Positions 53,359-64,000 of a stretch of 64,000 nucleotides of DNA are shown piece by piece. The translations under genes and the position numbers were made by a program. The stretch lies in assembly GCA_043777375.1 (NCBI GenBank), contig JAYWHX010000005.1, forward strand, positions 1 to 64,000, read 5' to 3'. The notes under the pieces are model-generated. The model made no database searches, was not told where the DNA came from, and saw nothing but the letters and a program-made list of their open reading frames with translations. Every line of letters starts with the position of its first letter. Position 1 is the first letter of the stretch. Origin of the DNA: TH-plancto1 sp043777375. GTDB lineage: Bacteria > Planctomycetota > Planctomycetia > Planctomycetales > Planctomycetaceae.

Positions 53359-54576
53359 ATGGCCGACGTACTGTCCAAATCAAAAAATGCCACCGCAGGA
53401 ACTGTAGCCGCTTCAACCACTACAGGCATGCAGAAGTATCTCGATCGAGCGATTGGCGTCTTGCAAAAGCTGGGCGTCGGTCCGCGTGACGATGTGCCAC
53501 AGGAATTGATCTCGCTCCTGGAGGGTGTGCGCAAGTTGGACGAACCGCGCGTCTTGGCGATTGCAAATACGATCAAGCACATGAGTACGTTCAACGCTCT
53601 TGTGCGTGATAACGTGGAGAACATCAGCGTCGGCAATCGCTACCTCGAAATCACGCAGATGTTCGATTCGATTCGCGAAGACTCCAAGATGCTGATTTCT
53701 CAGCTCGACGACGGGAAGATTGGCATCACGGAAAAGGCGCAGAACCTGTGGATGAAGATGCGGCGGGGCACCCCTTCGGCTCGGTTCGAGAAGATCGTCG
53801 ACGCCTATCAGGACGTGACGAAGGACACTCGTGATCAGCTGACCAAGGAGGGGCTGGTCATGGATGCGTACATCGATTTCCGCTTCGCGTTGAAGGAAGC
53901 CGAGATCGTCGCCCGCGAACTGCTCGACAAGGATCTGCCGATTCTCGATGCCTCGAAGCAAGCACTCGCTGATGCTCAAGCCGCTGTTGATCAGGGCGGC
54001 AGCAATGAGAGCGACAAATCGCGTCTCGAACTGAAGCGGGACGAAGCTCGCGAAGCCTACGAAGACGAGGACCGCACGTATCAGCTGCTGAAGGACATTT
54101 CCGAGAATCTGTCGGTCGGGTACGACGTCGGCGAAACGCTGATTGCAAAGCTCAAGCAGACCCACGATGTGAAAGATCGCGTTTATCGCCGGGCAGTGAC
54201 TTTCTTCACGACCAATGAACATGTCTTCACGATTCTGGGAACAGTCTACACCTCGCAGCATGGTTTGCATGAGGTGACCCAGGCGACCGAAGCCATGAAG
54301 AAGGGCGTGAACAAGAGCCTGGAAGACGTCGCCGTCCTTGGCAAGGAATTGGAAAAGGCGGCGCTCAAGGCCGGTTACGGCTCGACGATCAATCCGGAGT
54401 CCGTACAGAAGCTGGTCGACGCCATCAGCACCTTCCAGGTCGAGTCACTGACGATGATCGCCGACCTGCGGAAGGAGAGCGAGCAGAACACCAAGGAGAT
54501 CCGCCGCGTCGTCGAAGACGGCAAGAAGCGGTTCCAGGCGACGCTGGCGAACTACGCCCGCGAAGGCCGCGCGTAA
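53359..54576 (+). CDS. Long helical coiled-coil protein (TelA-like?)
   Basis: The protein has 405 residues, no signal peptide and no membrane helix, and is almost all helical and highly charged. Notable stretches are 'TTTGMQKYLDRAIGVLQKLG', 'VNKSLEDVAVLGKELEKAALKAG' and 'TMIADLRKESEQNTKEIRR'. Conserved planctomycete homologues start the same way, and the overall pattern recalls the toxic-anion-resistance TelA/YaaN family, but I cannot confirm it. The upstream gap from the divergent giant is 241 bases. The phospholipid cassette starts 79 bases downstream on the same strand. Confidence 0.72.
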   Translation: MADVLSKSKNATAGTVAASTTTGMQKYLDRAIGVLQKLGVGPRDDVPQELISLLEGVRKLDEPRVLAIANTIKHMSTFNALVRDNVENISVGNRYLEITQMFDSIREDSKMLISQLDDGKIGITEKAQNLWMKMRRGTPSARFEKIVDAYQDVTKDTRDQLTKEGLVMDAYIDFRFALKEAEIVARELLDKDLPILDASKQALADAQAAVDQGGSNESDKSRLELKRDEAREAYEDEDRTYQLLKDISENLSVGYDVGETLIAKLKQTHDVKDRVYRRAVTFFTTNEHVFTILGTVYTSQHGLHEVTQATEAMKKGVNKSLEDVAVLGKELEKAALKAGYGSTINPESVQKLVDAISTFQVESLTMIADLRKESEQNTKEIRRVVEDGKKRFQATLANYAREGRA

Positions 54577-54655
54577 GCCATTCGAGTGCAGCGGAATTAG
54601 GAGCTGCTCTGACAAGCGGTGACTGACAGATTCACTCTTCGAGCTGGGTGAGACA

Positions 54656-55312
54656 ATGGCTGAAGAGGTTCTTCGTCGACCGATCAGCGCCCGAGAAACC
54701 CGCTGGGCTGCGGCGAGCGCGGGCTGGCTGGCTCGGCGAGGAATTCGACCGAATACGATCTCAATCATGAGTGTGGTATTCGCGGCTGGGGCGGGCGGAT
54801 GTCTTGTCGCACTAAGTCAGACACAGGGGTGGGTGCCGGGGGTGCTGCTCCCGCTCGGGGCCGCACTGTGCATCCAGCTGAGGCTGCTGTGCAATTTGTT
54901 CGATGGCATGGTGGCGGTGGAACAAGGGCAGAAGACGAAGTCGGGCGAGATCTTCAACGAGTTGCCCGACCGCTTTGCAGATGCATTCATTCTGGCCAGT
55001 GCGGGTTATGTTTCGCAGTCACTCAGTGGTCTGCACGAACTGGGATGGTTGGCTGCCGTTCTGTCACTCATCACAGCCTACACGCGATCACTCGGAGCAG
55101 CAGTCGGTGCCGGGCAACACTTTCTGGGGCCAATGGCGAAGCAGCACCGCATGGCGACGATCACGGTGACGTGCGTCGTGCTGTCGGTCACTGCTGCTTG
55201 GCCCTGGCGAGGGGAACTCATGGCCATCGGATTGGGATTGATTGCAGCTGGATGTCTGATCACGATCGCTAGGCGTACGGGCCGAATCGTCCGGGAATTG
55301 GAGTCGCAATGA
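54656..55312 (+). CDS. CDP-alcohol phosphatidyltransferase family protein
   Basis: This membrane enzyme transfers a phosphatidyl group from CDP-diacylglycerol to an alcohol. It has 218 residues and about six helices. The signature is recognisable as 'NLFDGMVAVEQGQKTKSGE' plus 'FNELPDRFAD'. Against the consensus DG-x2-AR-x8-G-x3-D-x3-D, the Arg is Val and the third Asp is Asn. The remaining Asp, Gly and final Asp are kept. The acceptor alcohol cannot be predicted. Its stop overlaps the next start (ATGA), and the three genes form a tight cassette. Confidence 0.87.
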   Translation: MAEEVLRRPISARETRWAAASAGWLARRGIRPNTISIMSVVFAAGAGGCLVALSQTQGWVPGVLLPLGAALCIQLRLLCNLFDGMVAVEQGQKTKSGEIFNELPDRFADAFILASAGYVSQSLSGLHELGWLAAVLSLITAYTRSLGAAVGAGQHFLGPMAKQHRMATITVTCVVLSVTAAWPWRGELMAIGLGLIAAGCLITIARRTGRIVRELESQ

Positions 55313-55956
55313 CCCCCTCAGTGGTGGCAACACTATTGCGTTTGATCACCGGAGCCCGCGCTCAATGGATCGGTTGCGAACCACATCCGCGACCACGCAT
55401 CTATTTCGCCAACCATACGAGTAATCTCGATGGCCCGACGATCTGGTCTGTGCTGCCGGCCGAGCTACGACGTCTGGCTCGCCCCGTCGCCGCTCGTGAC
55501 TACTGGAATGGAGGCCGCATCCGGCGTTACATGGCGACAAAAATCTTCAACTCCATCTTGATCGAGCGGAAGCAGCCGACGCGAACAGACAACCCGATCG
55601 ACGACATGTTGCGAGGACTCGGCGACACCGGTTCACTGATTCTGTTTCCCGAAGGCACACGCGGTCCAGGACCCGACCCGACCGAGTTCAAAAGCGGGCT
55701 GTTTCACATCGCGAAGAAGCGACCAGATCTTGAACTGATCCCTGTGTTGCTCGACAACATGAATCGCGTGTTGCCGAAAGGCGAACTGCTGCCAGTCCCG
55801 TTGATCTGCAGCGTCTCTTTTGGAAATCCACTGTTACTCATTGAGGGAGAGCCACGAGACGCGTTTCTGACCCGAGCACGCCAAGCAGTGATCGATCTTC
55901 GCTCGGCAGTGATTGCCCCCAACTCGCCACGTCTGGAGCCGCGCCATGAAGCTTGA
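55309..55956 (+). CDS. Lysophospholipid (1-acylglycerol-3-phosphate) acyltransferase family protein
   Basis: This PlsC-type enzyme acylates a lysophospholipid or similar acceptor at the membrane. In 215 residues it shows motif I 'FANHTSNLDGPT' (H-x4-D) and motif III 'LFPEGTRGPGPDP'. The acyltransferase lies between a head-group transferase and a CDP-diacylglycerol synthase, which fits de novo or remodelling phospholipid synthesis. The gene overlaps both neighbours (4 and 11 bases). Confidence 0.88.
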   Translation: MTPSVVATLLRLITGARAQWIGCEPHPRPRIYFANHTSNLDGPTIWSVLPAELRRLARPVAARDYWNGGRIRRYMATKIFNSILIERKQPTRTDNPIDDMLRGLGDTGSLILFPEGTRGPGPDPTEFKSGLFHIAKKRPDLELIPVLLDNMNRVLPKGELLPVPLICSVSFGNPLLLIEGEPRDAFLTRARQAVIDLRSAVIAPNSPRLEPRHEA

Positions 55957-56893
55957 CGCAGAAATGCTGTGGTTGACGGGGGGCGTGATCGTCTTGCTGC
56001 TCGTCGGTTCTGTGACCGGGTGGTGGCTCGCTCGTCGACCATTGGCAGAAGCGGGTCGCAAAACGGTCGACAACCTCAATGCCCGCATGAAGGCGTGGTG
56101 GGTGATGACTGCGGTCTTCGCCCTCGCCATCCTGACAGGTGGTGTCGGTTCGATTGTGCTGTTTGCCTTCTCGTCGTTCTTGGCTCTACGCGAGTTCTTG
56201 ACGCTGACACCCACTCGATTGGGAGACCATCGCTCGCTCTTCTGGGTCTTCTTTGTCATTACTCCGCTTCAGTATCTCTTGCTGTACTACGAGTGGTACG
56301 GGTTGTTCTCCATCATGATCCCTGTCTATGGTTTCCTGATTCTGCCAATCCGAACAGCTGTGGTGGGAGATACCGAACGGTTTCTGGAACGGGCGGCCAA
56401 GATTCAATGGGGACTGATGATCTGCGTCTACAGTCTGAGCCATGCACCGGCGATACTGACGATGTTGAAGATCCCGAATTTTACCGGCGAAAATGGCAAG
56501 CTATTGTATTACTTTGTCTTGGTCTGCGAGCTGAATGATGTGCTGCAGTACGTCTTTGGGAAGCTGTTTGGCAAGCACCTGATCTCGCCCAAGGTCAGTC
56601 CGAACAAGACGTGGGAAGGGTTGATCGGAGGGATCTCTGCGACCGTCGCGATCGGGGCAGCTCTGTGCTGGGCCACACCGTTTACGCCACTGCAATCTGC
56701 GGGTCTGTCGCTCGCGATCTGTCTGATGGGTTTCGGTGGTGGGCTTGTCATGTCGGCCATCAAGCGAGACCGTGGTGTGAAAGACTGGGGGGCTTCGATC
56801 GCAGGGCATGGAGGTGTCCTGGATCGGATCGATTCTCTCTGTTTCTCAGCCCCCGTGTTTTTCCACCTGACCCGCTATTACTTCAGTGAATGA
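55946..56893 (+). CDS. cdsA: Phosphatidate cytidylyltransferase
   Basis: This enzyme makes CDP-diacylglycerol from phosphatidate and CTP. It has 315 residues and about eight helices. The CdsA signature is near the C-terminus: 'SAIKRDRGVKDWGASIAGHG' followed by 'GVLDRIDSL', including the catalytic KD and DR-x-D residues. The ATG at 55946 overlaps the acyltransferase by 11 bases, so translation is coupled. A housekeeping cdsA may exist elsewhere, with this copy dedicated to the cassette (inference). Confidence 0.93.
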   Translation: MKLDAEMLWLTGGVIVLLLVGSVTGWWLARRPLAEAGRKTVDNLNARMKAWWVMTAVFALAILTGGVGSIVLFAFSSFLALREFLTLTPTRLGDHRSLFWVFFVITPLQYLLLYYEWYGLFSIMIPVYGFLILPIRTAVVGDTERFLERAAKIQWGLMICVYSLSHAPAILTMLKIPNFTGENGKLLYYFVLVCELNDVLQYVFGKLFGKHLISPKVSPNKTWEGLIGGISATVAIGAALCWATPFTPLQSAGLSLAICLMGFGGGLVMSAIKRDRGVKDWGASIAGHGGVLDRIDSLCFSAPVFFHLTRYYFSE

Positions 56894-56915
56894 CCAATGA
56901 AGTGGTTGGGGCGTT

Positions 56916-58337
<1,422 letters not shown>

Positions 58338-58345
58338 GCGGCGTC

Positions 58346-60751
<2,406 letters not shown>

Positions 60752-61049
60752 CGACCGTCCTCAACAATGAAAAACATCCCGCAGCGTCATCAGAGCACAA
60801 TGACCCCGTCACAGGAAGCATAAGCAATGACAGATGAATGAGCCAGAGGCAGCTGGGGCGTTTCACAGCTGGCCAGTTCTCGAATCCCGGTCGGATTTGA
60901 GGGGACGGAAATCGAGGCTGGTCTTTGGACTGCACTCTCTCTTCGATTGAGCTGGGGTCCTCCGAATATCAGCTGTGCGTCCCAATTGGGTGAAATGTGA
61001 ATCGTGGAGCGGCAACACCGACAGTCTGATCTCGCTGTTGCAGGCCACC

Positions 61050-62168
61050 TCAGATTGTTAGCTTCCGGTCTCGAGCAGTGACTTCCCACTCATCAACCTG
61101 CTTGCCGTTTTCCATCACGATCACTGTCCGATGCAGAGCCGATGTCGGGCAGACATGACGTGGGATCGCAAGCAGCCAGTCGCCGACTTTCCACTTCGCA
61201 GCATTCGGGGTCTCGACGACCAGATGCTCCTCATTATGCAACACCTGCACCCCGTCGGGAATGGCGGGCAAGACCATGCGCTGGCCCATCGGTGGGTCGG
61301 AAGCAATCGCCTTGGTCCCCACGTCGAGCGTCACACGATTGGCAGTCGGCCTGCTGATGACCCGCGTGAAGACGAGAGCTGCGGGGATGAACGGGGCCAG
61401 GTCTGGGAATTTCTCGCCATAGTTGCAGTCGTGAAAAATACAGGTGCCAGGGCTGAGTTCAATCACCGGGTCATCCATCCGGGCATAGATGGGGAACGTC
61501 GGTGTGCCTCCGCAAATGATACGTGGGACGACGAGCCCGTTCCGCTCCAGCAATTCGCGAAATGCGATCACACGCTCCCAGACTTGCTCGACCGCGTACT
61601 GTCGGTCAACAGGATCGGCCTGGCCATGCTGGCCGTCATACAGGTGCAGCCCCTCGGGCCGCAGCCCCGCTGTATGGGCGATCCGCCGATACAGCGCCGC
61701 AGCTGCGGGACCAGGAGTGACCCCCGTGCGGTCGCGACCTGGGTTGATGTCCAGCACCACCCCAATCGAGACCCCCGCCCGCGTCGCAGCTGCCCCCAGT
61801 TGATCGATGCACCCGGCATCGTCCGCATTGACGGCGAATTGGACCTCGGGAAAGGCACTGGCGAGCGCCACCGTGCGAGCGATATTCGGCCCGACTATGT
61901 TGTAACTGATGACGATGTCACGCACGCCGCAGCGAGCCAACATCTCGGCTTCAGCAATCGTGGCCGCCTTATGCTTGGTAATGCCCCGCTCCAGCAGCAT
62001 CCTCACGATGGCCGCCATCTTGTGCGTCTTGCAATGCGGCCTGAGTCGTTGCGGGTTGCCAGCGATTCTCAAGATCGCATCAATGTTGTGCCGCAGGTGC
62101 TCGCGAAAAATCACGAACGACGGGCTGGGAAGAGACTCTGGAGCGGAGACCAAATAACGCTGTGGCAT
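61050..62168 (-). CDS. D-threonine aldolase / D-serine dehydratase-like (DSD1) PLP enzyme
   Basis: This is a pyridoxal-phosphate enzyme with an alanine-racemase-type barrel. Lys47 in 'RPHCKTHK' should form the Schiff base. 'GVVLDINPGRDRTGV' and 'LHLYDGQHG' line the barrel, and the C-terminal 'IPRHVCPTSALH' supplies the His/Cys pair that binds a divalent metal in DSD1 enzymes. It has 372 residues. It probably cleaves D-threonine or a beta-hydroxy D-amino acid, or dehydrates D-serine; sequence alone does not decide. The ATG at 62168 is preferred to an upstream in-frame start. No pathway partner is adjacent. Confidence 0.88.
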   Translation of the reverse strand: MPQRYLVSAPESLPSPSFVIFREHLRHNIDAILRIAGNPQRLRPHCKTHKMAAIVRMLLERGITKHKAATIAEAEMLARCGVRDIVISYNIVGPNIARTVALASAFPEVQFAVNADDAGCIDQLGAAATRAGVSIGVVLDINPGRDRTGVTPGPAAAALYRRIAHTAGLRPEGLHLYDGQHGQADPVDRQYAVEQVWERVIAFRELLERNGLVVPRIICGGTPTFPIYARMDDPVIELSPGTCIFHDCNYGEKFPDLAPFIPAALVFTRVISRPTANRVTLDVGTKAIASDPPMGQRMVLPAIPDGVQVLHNEEHLVVETPNAAKWKVGDWLLAIPRHVCPTSALHRTVIVMENGKQVDEWEVTARDRKLTI

Positions 62169-62185
62169 GGAAGGCTGTTCCTCCT

Positions 62186-62249
62186 CGTGGGGCACGTTTT
62201 CGACGTGCCCGTTTTCTTACACTCAGGCACATCGGAAGCGTGCCCCACG
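62186..62249. repeat. GTGGGGCACG inverted repeat
   Basis: CGTGGGGCACG (62186-62196) and its complement CGTGCCCCACG (62239-62249) enclose a second small palindrome (GGGCACG/CGTGCCC). It fills the 90-base gap between rho and the PLP enzyme gene and could terminate rho transcripts. A similar unit lies near 48150. Confidence 0.7.
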
Positions 62250-62258
62250 ATCACGGGC

Positions 62259-63782
<1,524 letters not shown>

Positions 63783-64000
63783 GGGAGGTATCCCGAAGCA
63801 GGTCGGGTCGGAAGGGAAACAGAACGGACGATTGCGGAAAGAACTCCCGCTGCTCGTCCACTCGGGGTGATTCGGATGGGTCGGTCGCCTGTGCTGCGAT
63901 CATTCAGTTCTCGCCGATGGCGCGGGGGAGAGCCCCTGTGCAATCAGTTGGAATTGATCGATCGAAGCGGTCAAGCTCCCGGAATTGTCGATGATGAAAT

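Overview
The window is a piece of a Planctomycetota chromosome, probably Planctomycetales/Planctomycetaceae. The phylum call is inference from gene content. The window holds large secreted cytochrome-type proteins with PSCyt/PSD domains (the DUF1592/DUF1588/DUF1585 protein with its DUF1552 partner, and a DUF1553/DUF1549 protein with its DUF1501 partner). It also holds a ThuA/PVC-propeller/HEAT/cytochrome c giant, an HNH endonuclease, a DUF6596-type ECF sigma factor and many short palindromic repeats. Base composition looks like roughly 58% GC by eye. I see no rRNA, tRNA or CRISPR array.

Layout. 1-6.6 kb: a membrane-anchored hypothetical, uppP, a 1086-residue polytopic/TPR-like protein and an HNH endonuclease. 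6.6-10.5 kb: an ECF sigma factor, then a mobile-element graveyard (IS701-type transposase remnant, 3' remnant of one REP-associated tyrosine transposase, a second nearly complete copy with a single in-frame TGA, flanking REP-like hairpins), then an aldo/keto reductase. 10.6-18.3 kb: an orphan Imm70-like protein, the DUF1592 giant, an LRR-like membrane protein, a small helical protein plus nucleotidyltransferase pair, and the DUF1552 partner. 18.5-22.9 kb: three tandem paralogous membrane proteins, YifB/ComM and two small hypotheticals. 22.9-32.8 kb (minus): nuoN-M-L-K-J-H without nuoI, then protoporphyrinogen oxidase. 33.1-35.7 kb: yidC and queF. 36.5-48.1 kb: a respiratory block, namely a cytochrome b fused to a di-haem cytochrome c tail, a second small-protein/nucleotidyltransferase pair, a di-haem c lipoprotein, a membrane protein, ccoN, ccoO, two small membrane proteins (one of 58 residues), a CcoI-type copper ATPase, a TauE/SafE protein and a DUF4405-like protein. 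48.5-64 kb: the ThuA/PVC giant, a coiled-coil protein, an overlapping three-gene phospholipid cassette, the DUF1501/DUF1553 pair, a D-threonine-aldolase-like enzyme and rho.

How the genes work together. The nuo genes, the cytochrome b-c fusion and the cbb3-type oxidase with its copper-loading and assembly genes describe a respiratory chain; haem supply (protoporphyrinogen oxidase) and membrane-protein insertion (yidC) lie between them. The three overlapping genes at 54.6-56.9 kb look like a phospholipid head-group/acyl-chain cassette.

Most interesting. (1) A two-gene module, a small helical protein overlapping a minimal nucleotidyltransferase, occurs twice 22 kb apart. Both members are recognisably paralogous, and each copy lies between genes expected to work together. 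(2) Paired short palindromes sit in frame inside two unrelated long proteins and add the same peptide to both. (3) Several families of short-stem, four-base-loop palindromes lie in the same window as a decaying REP-type transposase. (4) The hexamer CAGCTG, especially as CAGCTGYG, is strikingly over-abundant.
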